Source: Gammaproteobacteria bacterium
GTDB taxonomy: Bacteria > Pseudomonadota > Gammaproteobacteria > DRJJ01
Assembly: GCA_011052255.1 (NCBI GenBank)
Contig: DRJJ01000115.1
Span: forward strand, 1-8,750
Direction of reading: 5' to 3'
Length of the DNA: 8,750 nucleotides
The position numbers and the translations under genes were made by a program. The notes beneath the pieces are model-generated. The model was not told the DNA's origin. It was given only the letters and a program-made list of their open reading frames with translations, and searched no databases. Shown here in pieces: positions 1 to 7,027 of this stretch. Positions within the stretch are counted from its first letter, which is position 1. Each line of letters opens with the position of its first letter.

Positions 1-66
1 CATTTGAGCCATGGATTACAGGTGAACCAGCAACAAGCCTCTACAACACAGACCCCGTCACACGGA

Positions 67-1434
67 ATGACCGGTACAGAGAGACGTGCCACCTTCGCGC
101 TGGCCGGGATTTACAGCCTGCGTATGCTCGGCCTGTTCCTGGTTTTTCCTTTATTCACCCTGTATCAGGACCGTATAGCCGGTGCCACACCGGTGCTGAT
201 CGGGCTGGCGCTGGGCGTATATGGCCTCAGCCAGGGCATTCTGCAAATCCCGTTTGGTATGTTATCTGACCGAATAGGCCGCAAACCGGTGATCATCGGG
301 GGTCTGGCTATTTTCGTGCTGGGTAGCATCGTCGCGGCCACCTCCACCGATATATATGGGCTGATTGCCGGACGTGCCCTGCAGGGTTGCGGAGCCATTG
401 CAGCGGCCATTATGGCACTGACGGCCGACCTGACACGTGAAGAGCAACGTACCAAGGCGATGGCCCTGATCGGCATGAGCATTGGCGCTTCTTTCATGCT
501 GGCGTTGGTATTAAGCCCGATACTGGACAGCTGGCTAGGTCTGAGCGGCATCTTCTGGCTCACCGCTATTCTGGCCACATGTGGCATGCTGGTGATGGTC
601 TGGGTAGTGCCGACACCGGTACTTAGCAAGCAGCACGGTGATGCTGAGCCCATCCCTGCACAGTTTCGTCGTGTACTCGCCAATACCCAGTTGATGCGCC
701 TGAATGGCGGCATACACCTGTTGCACATGATTATCACCGCAACCTTTCTGGCCTTGCCGCGGGTATTGCAGGATACCTACGGCATGGCCAGTGAGACCCA
801 CTGGTGGGTCTACCTGCTAGTGCTGGCCGTGTCTATCCTGCTAATGGTGCCGTTTATTATTATTGCCGAACGCAAGCAGCGCATGAAAAGTGTGTTCCTG
901 GGCGCGATTGCGACCATGGCACTGGCGCAGGCGGGAATGTGGTTCTGGCGTGACTCATTCTGGCTGTTTGTCAGCCTGTTGACCCTGTTCTTCGCGGCCT
1001 TTAATCTGCTCGAGGCCAGCCTGCCATCGCTGGTATCCAAAACGGCCCCCCCCGAGGCCAAGGGCACTGCGATGGGCTTCTACTCCAGCAGCCAGTTTCT
1101 GGGCGCATTTGTCGGCGGTAGTCTCGGTGGCCTGATCCTGAGTGATTTTGGCTATTACGGCCTGTTTCAGGCAGCATCGCTGATGGCCGTGCTGTGGCTG
1201 CTGTTTGCAGTCAGCATGAAGCCCCCGCGTAATCTGACCTCCCGTTTGCTGAACGTCGGCAACCTGAGCCCGCAGGAGGCCATGCGGATCGCATCAGAAC
1301 TGTTAAAGATTCAAGGGGTTGCAGAGGCCGTCGTGATAGCCGAAGAAGGCGTGGCCTATCTCAGGATTAATCGCAAACAACTGGATGAAAAAGCCTTGTT
1401 GGCTTATTATGCTGTAGACAGTGATTCCGTCTGA
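67..1434 (+). CDS. yajR: MFS transporter with C-terminal YAM domain (YajR-like)
   Basis: Inner-membrane major facilitator superfamily protein, probably a proton-coupled drug/metabolite exporter. Numbering from the ATG at 67 gives 455 aa, close to the 454 aa of E. coli YajR. The N-terminus TERRATFALAGIYSLRMLG matches the YajR start. Motif A is GMLSDRIGRK (64-73), a motif-B-like RALQGCGAIAAA starts at 103, and a motif-C-like segment lies near 140-153. Twelve hydrophobic segments are expected, and cytoplasmic loops rich in R/K are visible. The last ~65 residues (about 392-455) form a soluble alpha/beta tail with VAEAVVIAEEGVAYLRI, the ferredoxin-like YAM domain of YajR. The frame is open to the left edge, so TTG at 4 or GTG at 22 are alternative starts; I prefer 67 by comparison with YajR as I remember it. 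The gene lies just upstream of ssb, a common gammaproteobacterial order in which uvrA often lies beyond. Substrate unknown. Confidence 0.88.
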   Translation: MTGTERRATFALAGIYSLRMLGLFLVFPLFTLYQDRIAGATPVLIGLALGVYGLSQGILQIPFGMLSDRIGRKPVIIGGLAIFVLGSIVAATSTDIYGLIAGRALQGCGAIAAAIMALTADLTREEQRTKAMALIGMSIGASFMLALVLSPILDSWLGLSGIFWLTAILATCGMLVMVWVVPTPVLSKQHGDAEPIPAQFRRVLANTQLMRLNGGIHLLHMIITATFLALPRVLQDTYGMASETHWWVYLLVLAVSILLMVPFIIIAERKQRMKSVFLGAIATMALAQAGMWFWRDSFWLFVSLLTLFFAAFNLLEASLPSLVSKTAPPEAKGTAMGFYSSSQFLGAFVGGSLGGLILSDFGYYGLFQAASLMAVLWLLFAVSMKPPRNLTSRLLNVGNLSPQEAMRIASELLKIQGVAEAVVIAEEGVAYLRINRKQLDEKALLAYYAVDSDSV

Positions 1435-1445
1435 GGCGAGCAATC

Positions 1446-1465
1446 GCAGACCGGTTTCGGACTGC
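1446..1465. other. Hairpin between the MFS gene and ssb
   Basis: GCAG-A-CCG, a GTTT loop, then CGG-A-CTGC makes an 8-position stem with one A/A mismatch. No T-run follows on either strand, so it is not a standard rho-independent terminator. It lies in the 75-bp gap before ssb, where it could weaken read-through or affect the ssb leader. The role is inferred; only the symmetry is seen. Confidence 0.35.
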
Positions 1466-1509
1466 ATAATTGAAGTACCGTTAAATACATAATAGACGAG
1501 GGAAGAAAC

Positions 1510-1962
1510 ATGGCACGTGGAGTAAACAAGGTAATTCTGGTAGGCAACCTGGGCAAAGACCCTGAAATTCGTTACATGCCCAGCGGCGGCGCTGCGGCCA
1601 ATATCACTATCGCTACCAGTGAATCGTGGAAAGACAAACAGACCGGTGAACAGAAAGAGCGCACCGAGTGGCACCGGGTAGTCTTTTTTGGTCGTCTGGC
1701 CGAGATAGTAGGCGAATACCTGAAAAAAGGCTCACAGGTTTATGTCGAAGGAAGCCTGCGGACCAACAAGTGGCAGGACAAAAGCGGCAATGACCGTTAC
1801 ACCACCGAGATCATAGCCAATGAAATGCAGATGCTCGGTAGCCGCAGTGGTGGCAGCACCAGTTATCAGCCTGATAACTCAGCACCGCAGTCACAGTCTC
1901 AATCTCAATCCGCACCCGCTGCAACAGCGCCGGATACCTTTGATGACGATATACCGTTCTAA
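1510..1962 (+). CDS. ssb: Single-stranded DNA-binding protein SSB
   Basis: Cytoplasmic tetrameric protein that coats single-stranded DNA in replication, repair and recombination. The 150-aa product starts MARGVNKVILVGNLGKDPE and has the OB-fold core to about residue 110, including the SGGAAANITIATSESWKDK and RTEWHRVVFFG segments. A flexible Q/S-rich linker follows (QSQSQSQS, encoded by a short CAGTCT/CAATCT microrepeat), and the protein ends in the acidic tip DDDIPF that recruits partner proteins. It is shorter than the 178-aa E. coli protein because of the linker, which is normal variation. The start ATG has a GAGGGAAG ribosome site about 6 nt upstream. It is transcribed with or separately from the MFS gene, and a terminator follows directly. 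No convincing LexA box was found upstream. Confidence 0.97.
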   Translation: MARGVNKVILVGNLGKDPEIRYMPSGGAAANITIATSESWKDKQTGEQKERTEWHRVVFFGRLAEIVGEYLKKGSQVYVEGSLRTNKWQDKSGNDRYTTEIIANEMQMLGSRSGGSTSYQPDNSAPQSQSQSQSAPAATAPDTFDDDIPF

Positions 1963-1990
1963 AGATTACCCGATGTAATCATACAATCAA

Positions 1991-2023
1991 GCCCCTGCAA
2001 GATATTATCTTCAGGGGTTTTTT
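1991..2023 (+). terminator. Rho-independent terminator after ssb
   Basis: CCCCTG (1992-1997) pairs with CAGGGG (2012-2017). After a one-base bulge, AAGAT (1999-2003) pairs with ATCTT (2007-2011) around an ATT loop. Six T follow at 2018-2023. It starts 28 nt after the ssb stop, separating ssb from the two-component genes. Confidence 0.9.
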
Positions 2024-2026
2024 CGT

Positions 2027-2071
2027 AAGCAGTTATTGTCACTTGTAGCAGGAAAACTTCTGAAGCAGTTA
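2027..2071. repeat. 9-bp direct repeat upstream of the response regulator
   Basis: AAGCAGTTA occurs exactly at 2027-2035 and 2063-2071, start to start 36 bp. A partial AGCAG copy lies between them at 2047-2051. The second copy abuts the response regulator ATG at 2073. Two-component operons of this type are often autoregulated, so this could be an operator, but a chance repeat in so short a leader is quite possible. A TTGTCA at 2036-2041 could be a -35 box; no good -10 was seen. Confidence 0.25.
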
Positions 2072-2072
2072 A

Positions 2073-2768
2073 ATGAATATTTTATTAATCGAAGATAACC
2101 AGGATCTCGCCTGTAACGTAATGGAGTATCTTGAAGCGCAAGGGCATGTTATGGATGCGGCTGCGGACGGTATTACAGGCATGCACCTGGCAGTGGTCAA
2201 TGACTATGATGTCATCGTGCTGGACCTGACCCTGCCCGGTATGGACGGGCTCGACCTGTGCCGCAAACTCAGAGCAGAAGCAGGTAAGGCAACGCCGGTT
2301 TTGATGCTAACGGCACGTGACACACTGGAAGACAAGCTGGCCGGTTTCGACAGCGGCGCAGATGATTACCTGGTCAAGCCGTTTGCATTGAAGGAATTGT
2401 ATGCACGCCTGTTGTCCCTAAGCAGGCGCAGTGGATTATCTGCAACGGTATCGGATAACGGTTTGCAGGTGGTGGATCTGGAAATGGACCTGGGGACCTT
2501 GCAGGTCAGGCGCGCCGGAAATCTGGTGAGTCTTACACCGATCGGTCGTCAACTGCTTGAATGTCTGATGCGCGAGTCACCGCGAGTGGTGACAAGAAGT
2601 CGACTTGAGCAGGTCGTATGGGGTGACATTCCTCCGGATAGTGATGCACTGAAAGCACATATGCACAGCCTGCGTAATGCAATAGACAAACCCTTCGACA
2701 AGCACCTGTTGCAGACGGTCAGAGGTGCAGGCTATCGCCTGGCAGATCCCGATGAAATATCGTCATAG
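2073..2768 (+). CDS. OmpR-family response regulator (ColR-like)
   Basis: Cytoplasmic transcription factor of 231 aa, the usual OmpR/PhoB length. The receiver domain spans residues 1-118: acidic pocket E7-D8, phospho-acceptor D51 in VIVLDLTLPGMDGLD, switch T80, and K102 in YLVKPF. The winged-helix effector domain spans about 130-228: LVSLTPIGRQLLECL, then RVVTRSRLEQVVWG, SDALKAHMHSLRNAIDKPF, and the C-terminal hairpin TVRGAGYRL. The MRESPRVVTR...SDALKAHMHSLR...DKPF pattern is what I remember from ColR-type regulators of Pseudomonas and Xanthomonas rather than PhoP or PmrA, but this is from memory. The ribosome site is weak (GAAG at 2062-2065). The gene overlaps the downstream kinase by 17 nt, so the two are co-transcribed and probably translationally coupled. 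Likely target: the operon starting at 4133. Confidence 0.93.
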   Translation: MNILLIEDNQDLACNVMEYLEAQGHVMDAAADGITGMHLAVVNDYDVIVLDLTLPGMDGLDLCRKLRAEAGKATPVLMLTARDTLEDKLAGFDSGADDYLVKPFALKELYARLLSLSRRSGLSATVSDNGLQVVDLEMDLGTLQVRRAGNLVSLTPIGRQLLECLMRESPRVVTRSRLEQVVWGDIPPDSDALKAHMHSLRNAIDKPFDKHLLQTVRGAGYRLADPDEISS

Positions 2769-4035
2769 TCTTCGTTTTCGGATTGTTTTTTCCTATTTTA
2801 TTGCCAGTTCCCTGATTGGGGCGGTATTTTCGGCCTTTCTGTATATAGGGATCAGCCAACTGGAAGAGCAGCTTATCTTTGTACATATCAAGGATGAACT
2901 AAATTATTTTATCAAGCTGACCAGCAGAGATAAAACAACAACCCGGCAGACAACACAAACCTATAGCGCCTATCGGTTAAAGCCAGGCGAACCGGTACCC
3001 GGGTTTCCGAATCTCGAAAAATTATCTCCTGGCCTGCATGAGATAGAGCTGGATGAGCGCGAGGATTTTATACATATCATTGAACAGAACGGATACCGTT
3101 ACTACATTATTTATGATGCAACGGCGTATGAGCACAAGGAACATTTATTAATGGCCATGCTGGCCGGTGCAATACTATTAATGATTATTCTGGGTGTGTG
3201 GGCGGCGTATCTGTTTTCGGGCAAACTGATTGCTCCGGTTACACGTCTGGCCAATGAAGTCGACGAGATAACCGGTAAAGTGGGTGAGCATGAGCTGGCA
3301 GTGAGTTACGCTAATGATGAGGTCGGCAAACTGGCCCAGGCCTTTGACCGTTATGCCAGACGCATTACACAATTCTTAAGACGTGAACGTCATTTTACGG
3401 CCGATGCCAGTCACGAATTACGTACACCTTTGACCATTATCCAGGGCGCTGTCGAGATGTTGCAGCATAACAGCCAACTGGATGAAAAGTCGCTACATCG
3501 GCTGGATAGAATCGAAAGGGCGGCTCATGACATGGGCCAGAATCTGGAGGTTTTACTATTATTGGCCAGAGAGGCAGAACAGGGTGATATATCGGATGAG
3601 GATACCGATATCGCAGCTATACTGGAAAGGCTGGCAAAACTCTACAGGGAACAGATCAAGCAAGATGCCATCGTATTGCATGTTGATATACAGTCACGAC
3701 CATGCCTGTCTGTGCCATCAGCCGCCGTTCGTATTATTCTCAATAATCTGATTTCCAATGCGATCAAGTACACCGGTTCAGGGAGAGTGGATGTTGTACT
3801 GACTGACTCAACGATAGAAGTGATCGATACCGGCTGTGGTATCAGCGAGCATGAACTGCAACATGTTTTCGAGCGAGGCTTTCGGGGTAAGGATATTGAT
3901 AGTTTTGGCAGTGGGCTTGGGTTATCAATCGTCAAGCGCATTTGTGATCATTTTGGATGGCAGGTGTCTATCGATAGTGCAGAAGGCGAGGGCACGCTTG
4001 TGCGCTGGGTCTTTTCAGCAGGGCAGCTAGAATAG
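2752..4035 (+). CDS. Membrane sensor histidine kinase (ColS-like), partner of the regulator
   Basis: Inner-membrane sensor of 427 aa, from ATG 2752 (MKYRHSLRFRIVFSY); a GTG at 2725 in the same frame has no sensible ribosome site. TM1 is about residues 8-34, a periplasmic loop runs 35-132, and TM2 is about 132-157. HAMP is about 158-210. The dimerisation/phosphoacceptor helix has FTADASHELRTPL with the phosphorylated H221. The ATPase domain has the N box NNLISNAIKYT (331-341), G1 box DTGCG (359-363), F box FERGF (373-377) and G2 box GSGLGLSIV (386-394), so all catalytic boxes are intact. It should phosphorylate the regulator on D51. The periplasmic loop carries H45, E99-x-x-E102, H108 and E127-x-x-E130, possible metal ligands as described for ColS. 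Signal identity is an inference. Confidence 0.93.
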   Translation: MKYRHSLRFRIVFSYFIASSLIGAVFSAFLYIGISQLEEQLIFVHIKDELNYFIKLTSRDKTTTRQTTQTYSAYRLKPGEPVPGFPNLEKLSPGLHEIELDEREDFIHIIEQNGYRYYIIYDATAYEHKEHLLMAMLAGAILLMIILGVWAAYLFSGKLIAPVTRLANEVDEITGKVGEHELAVSYANDEVGKLAQAFDRYARRITQFLRRERHFTADASHELRTPLTIIQGAVEMLQHNSQLDEKSLHRLDRIERAAHDMGQNLEVLLLLAREAEQGDISDEDTDIAAILERLAKLYREQIKQDAIVLHVDIQSRPCLSVPSAAVRIILNNLISNAIKYTGSGRVDVVLTDSTIEVIDTGCGISEHELQHVFERGFRGKDIDSFGSGLGLSIVKRICDHFGWQVSIDSAEGEGTLVRWVFSAGQLE

Positions 4036-4048
4036 AATTAACGCAGGC

Positions 4049-4092
4049 TTTACCAAAATTTAACCAGATTTTTACTTTCGCAGCGATATAGT
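4049..4092 (+). promoter_or_regulatory. Putative activator-dependent promoter with tandem TTTAAC-type repeats
   Basis: In the gap between the kinase and the LAB_N gene, TTTAAC (4059-4064) and TTTTAC (4070-4075) are in 11-bp register with a 5-bp spacer. A third weaker copy, TTTACC, lies at 4049-4054. A possible -10, TATAGT, lies at 4087-4092, 11 bp after the last repeat. The -35 position (4064-4069) has no TTGACA-like hexamer and is covered by the repeat pair. This is the usual layout of promoters activated by OmpR-family dimers (one half-site per helical turn over -35). Repeats and spacing are seen; regulation by the adjacent regulator is inferred. Confidence 0.5.
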
Positions 4093-4132
4093 TCATACCC
4101 ACATACCCGTGCGGGTGCTCAGGAACGGCGTC

Positions 4133-4438
4133 GTGAGTAATGAATTAATCTGGTTAATTATCGGACTTACCGGTCAGGCATTGTTTTCAATGCGTTTTCT
4201 GGTGCAGTGGCTCAAGAGCGAGAAGCAGAAAAAAAGTATTATCCCGCTGGAATTCTGGTATTTCAGCATTGCCGGTGGCGTGACACTACTCAGCTATGCG
4301 CTCTACAAGCAGGACCCGGTATTCATCATTGGCCAGGTGACGGGTCTGTTAATCTACGGAAGGAATCTATGGTTCATTGCGCGTGAACGCGAAGCATTGC
4401 GTGAGCTGCGTAACCAGAATCAGGCCGCCTCATCTTGA
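4133..4438 (+). CDS. LAB_N-domain small membrane protein (lipid A biosynthesis N-terminal domain)
   Basis: Small inner-membrane protein of 101 aa and three predicted helices, made almost only of the LAB_N domain, which is also found at the N-terminus of some LpxB proteins and as a free protein beside lipid glycosyltransferases. Typical pattern: GLTGQALFSMRFLVQWLKSE, then SIIPLEFWYFSIAGG, then a third helix starting YKQDPVFIIGQVTG. I chose GTG 4133 because AGGA (4121-4124) lies 8 nt upstream and the product then starts MSNELIWLIIG; the upstream GTG at 4109 would add eight residues with no hydrophobic match. The stop overlaps the TTG start of the next gene (TTGA), so the two are coupled. The biochemical role of free LAB_N proteins is not established; they are presumed to help handle lipid-linked sugar or lipid A substrates. 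Confidence 0.9.
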   Translation: MSNELIWLIIGLTGQALFSMRFLVQWLKSEKQKKSIIPLEFWYFSIAGGVTLLSYALYKQDPVFIIGQVTGLLIYGRNLWFIAREREALRELRNQNQAASS

Positions 4439-6057
4439 GGCGCGAACGTGTATACCCGCTCATCTGGTTTATTAGCCTGTCGTTACTGGCCATCGTCAGC
4501 TTATGGGCACGGCCATTGCTGCCAGTTGATGAAACGCGTTATATCAGCGTTGCCTGGGAGATGTGGCTGCGTGGTGATTTTCTCGTGCCGTTCAAGAATG
4601 GTCTTCCATACAGCCACAAGCCACCCATGTTGTTCTGGCTGATACATGCAGGCTGGAGTGTGTTCGGTGTCAATGAATGGTGGCCACGTATACTGCCCTC
4701 ACTGTTTTCTTTCGCCAGTCTGTTGCTGACCTCATGGCTGGCACGCCAGTTATGGCCAGAGCGGCCGCGTCTGGTATGGCTGGCGCCTACCATGATGCTT
4801 GCCAGCATGTTATGGCTGCTTTTTTCGACAGCGATCATGTTCGACATACTGTTAAGCTTCTGGGTATTGCTTGCTATCGCCGGTTTGTTAATGGCAAGTC
4901 GTGGGCAGCAACAGGGCTGGTTTATTTTCTCGCTAGGCATTGCCGCTGGCATTCTAACCAAAGGCCCGGTGATGATACTGCACGTGTTGCCACTGGCATT
5001 GCTGGCTCCGTGGTGGTCAGCGGCTGTTCACCAGCGTAAATGGCGCTGGTATGGCTTTTTAGTAATGTCTGTTTCTGTGTCAGTGTTACTGGTGCTGATG
5101 TGGGCGCTACCGGCGGCACGATCTGGTGGAGATGCCTATGCGCAAGCCATATTCTGGGGCCAGACTGCCGGCCGAGTAGCCAATTCCTTCGCACATCAAC
5201 GTGCCTGGTGGTGGTATCTGCCAGTCCTGCCGGTCATTCTGTTCCCGTGGCTGTTGTGGCCAGCAAGCTGGAAGGGTGTTTTCCAGTTAGGCAAGCTGAT
5301 GCAGGAACCAGGTGTCAGGCTGGTACTGGCATGGCTGATTCCGGTATTCATCGCCTTCTCCCTGATTAGTGGCAAGCAGGTGCATTACCTGCTACCAGTA
5401 TTCCCGGCATTTATATTGTTGATTGCACGCGGATTACAGGAACCGGTATCGAGCCAGAAGCGAGGTTTGCTGCCGGTCAGTATGGTGATGGTAAGTATCG
5501 GCCTGCTTTTACTGTATTTACCAGACCAGGCCGGGCTACGTCATATCCCTGAATGGGTGAAAGACATACCATCTTTTTCCGGCTGGCTGGTTATTGCGCT
5601 GGGGTTAGTAATACCCTTTCTGGGTAAGCGCTATGATAAGCATCAGCATGTCATGTTACTGGCAGGAGGCAATCTTGCTCTGGTGCTGTTGCTCAGTGTT
5701 TTTGTATTACGTCAGGCATTGCCCAGCTACGACCTTAGCCAGTTCAGCCAGCGTGTCGCCGAGATTCAAAACAGCTCTATTCCGGTAGCGTACGTAGGTA
5801 CGTATCATGACCAGTTTCAGTTTTCAGGCCGGCTTCATCAGCCCGTAGATGTCATTAGCAGGGCCGATCAACGTAACTGGATTAAGAAGCATCCCGACGG
5901 CCGTCTTATTCTCAATGGCAAGCGTGCCAATGATCCACTGCTGGGTATTTCTGAGCAGAGTATACTGTTTAGAAACAAATGGATGTTGATCGTCAAGGCA
6001 GCTTCTTTCGCCAGAGTGATGGCGCGTAAGGACACTATTACCGTTCACGGCGGTTAG
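4435..6057 (+). CDS. ArnT-like membrane glycosyltransferase (GT83/PMT_2 family)
   Basis: Polytopic inner-membrane transferase of 540 aa, near the 550 aa of E. coli ArnT, moving a sugar from a polyprenyl-phosphate donor to a periplasmic acceptor such as lipid A. First periplasmic loop: VDETRYISVAWEM with the catalytic-type D32-E33, followed by YSHKPPMLFW (K62). Further conserved features are an acidic D137 in IMFDILL, GILTKGP (172-178), and H254 before AWWWYLPVLP, equivalent to the HKAPFWYYLP segment of ArnT. About twelve hydrophobic helices, then a C-terminal periplasmic part from about 440. The start is TTG 4435, overlapping the preceding stop by 4 nt; no other in-frame start lies before the conserved region, so coupling must drive translation. 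The sugar is unknown: no arnB-arnF genes and no GT2 donor synthase are in view, so L-Ara4N should not be assumed. Confidence 0.88.
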   Translation: MRRERVYPLIWFISLSLLAIVSLWARPLLPVDETRYISVAWEMWLRGDFLVPFKNGLPYSHKPPMLFWLIHAGWSVFGVNEWWPRILPSLFSFASLLLTSWLARQLWPERPRLVWLAPTMMLASMLWLLFSTAIMFDILLSFWVLLAIAGLLMASRGQQQGWFIFSLGIAAGILTKGPVMILHVLPLALLAPWWSAAVHQRKWRWYGFLVMSVSVSVLLVLMWALPAARSGGDAYAQAIFWGQTAGRVANSFAHQRAWWWYLPVLPVILFPWLLWPASWKGVFQLGKLMQEPGVRLVLAWLIPVFIAFSLISGKQVHYLLPVFPAFILLIARGLQEPVSSQKRGLLPVSMVMVSIGLLLLYLPDQAGLRHIPEWVKDIPSFSGWLVIALGLVIPFLGKRYDKHQHVMLLAGGNLALVLLLSVFVLRQALPSYDLSQFSQRVAEIQNSSIPVAYVGTYHDQFQFSGRLHQPVDVISRADQRNWIKKHPDGRLILNGKRANDPLLGISEQSILFRNKWMLIVKAASFARVMARKDTITVHGG

Positions 6058-6065
6058 TCTGTAAG

Positions 6066-6090
6066 GCGCAATAAACAACGTGCATTGCGC
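6066..6090. terminator. Hairpin between convergent genes, possible weak bidirectional terminator
   Basis: GCGCAAT (6066-6072) and ATTGCGC (6084-6090) form a perfect 7-bp stem with an 11-nt loop, extendable by a G-T pair. It lies 8 nt after the stop of the + strand glycosyltransferase gene and 7 nt beyond the stop of the - strand gene, a natural place for a shared terminator. There is no T-run on either side, so intrinsic termination would be weak. It also marks the change from moderate-GC to AT-rich sequence. Confidence 0.4.
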
Positions 6091-6097
6091 TGTATGG

Positions 6098-6577
6098 CTA
6101 GTAAATACCCGCGTCACTGCCAGTTGATTGTTTCTCTTCTTCAGCACAAGGTAATGTTTTTGTGTAGACGATTGTAACGGCGTGCAGCCAGCGACTAGAT
6201 TTTTCTTCACATATCTGATAATTTTTATTTTCCAGATTATTTTCTACTGAAATATGAATAATCTGTGGTAGCGCGAAGGTGAGTACTAAACTTAAAGCCA
6301 TAAGGGCAACTAATATTTTTTGAATTTTATCAGTTACCTTAAGGACTTTTACCATAAAAAACCCTAATACCACTACTACGAAGAACAAGCCCCCTCCAAA
6401 TAGATAATAAACTCCTTTATCGAAAACAATCTGATCCCTGTTTTCAAAAATCTGCGTTAGCAAATCAATAAAGACATTAATTGATACGAATATAGATACT
6501 AGCCCTAGTGCAGCAAAAGCTGCCAGTATGCTATATATCTTAATCGGGGATGGTTGCCCCTTTATTTGGGAGTTCAT
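6098..6577 (-). CDS. Small three-helix membrane protein, DUF1240-like
   Basis: A 159-aa inner-membrane protein from ATG 6577 (MNSQIKGQPSPIKIY); a TTG at 6592 would add five residues. Hydrophobic segments at about 14-38, 57-79 (YLFGGGLFFVVVVLGFFMV) and 86-108 are followed by a ~50-residue hydrophilic tail with two cysteines, C123 in NYQICEEKSSRW and C144 in VYTKTLPCAEE. The layout of three helices plus a Y-x-x-C...S.....Y-x-K...C tail is what I remember from DUF1240-type proteins of enterobacteria, some near toxin or immunity genes; this is memory, not a search. It lies 32 nt after the 111-aa gene and is probably co-transcribed with it. If the tail is periplasmic the cysteines could form a disulfide. 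Ribosome site weak. No function is assigned. Confidence 0.7.
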   Translation of the reverse strand: MNSQIKGQPSPIKIYSILAAFAALGLVSIFVSINVFIDLLTQIFENRDQIVFDKGVYYLFGGGLFFVVVVLGFFMVKVLKVTDKIQKILVALMALSLVLTFALPQIIHISVENNLENKNYQICEEKSSRWLHAVTIVYTKTLPCAEEEKQSTGSDAGIY

Positions 6578-6609
6578 CTTATGATGATTCAACTGAGTGT
6601 ATGATAAGT

Positions 6610-6945
6610 TCAGAGCAAATGATCAAACTCACCCTTTTTAAAGGCTGATTCTACGTAGTAGATGGCCTTTTCATAAATACCCATCTTCACATCATCAAAC
6701 TTTTCTTCATGTACTTCATTATAAGAGGGATGCTCATCATCGTAATACGGGTATTTTAACCATGCTTTCTTTTTTTCAATGACAGCTAGTGTAATGAGTG
6801 CTTCAGCTTCTTCTTTACTAAGAAAAACAGGGGGAGTTATATCTTTCGGAAAAACATCTTCCAGAGCGACATAGTTTTCACTGTGAACAATTGTTGCAAT
6901 TAGTGCCACAAGCTCTTCTGGCATTTGTGCTTCTCGTTTAATCAT
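6610..6945 (-). CDS. Unrecognised small acidic protein
   Basis: An 111-aa soluble protein I do not recognise. It begins MIKREAQMPEELVALIATIV; a second ATG at 6924 (M8, MPEELVAL) is preceded by AGAAG at suitable distance, while ATG 6945 has no ribosome site, so a 104-aa product is as likely. It is mostly helical by appearance, acidic, and tyrosine-rich in the second half (KYPYYDDEHPSYNEVHEEKF, then YEKAIYYVESAF). No signal peptide, membrane helix or known catalytic motif is visible. It lies between the antitoxin-like gene (133-bp gap) and the membrane protein (32-bp gap), all on the same strand and AT-rich. Its size and setting fit an immunity or accessory cargo gene, but nothing in the sequence proves that. 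Confidence 0.65.
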   Translation of the reverse strand: MIKREAQMPEELVALIATIVHSENYVALEDVFPKDITPPVFLSKEEAEALITLAVIEKKKAWLKYPYYDDEHPSYNEVHEEKFDDVKMGIYEKAIYYVESAFKKGEFDHLL

Positions 6946-7027
6946 TTTTGAAAAATTTCGACACAGCAGAGTTTGATTAACAATAATTCATGCCTCAATA
7001 CCAATAATAGCCCATACGCGACAATAA

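Noticed and set aside
165..801. - strand ORFs of 190, 61 and 88 aa inside the MFS gene
   Set aside because: They are antisense shadows of a clear transporter gene, rich in the unusual composition of reverse-frame translations, with no independent evidence.
1435..1509. LexA/SOS box upstream of ssb
   Set aside because: No CTGT-N8-ACAG was found; CTGTAGACAG near 1412 has the wrong spacing and lies inside the MFS gene.
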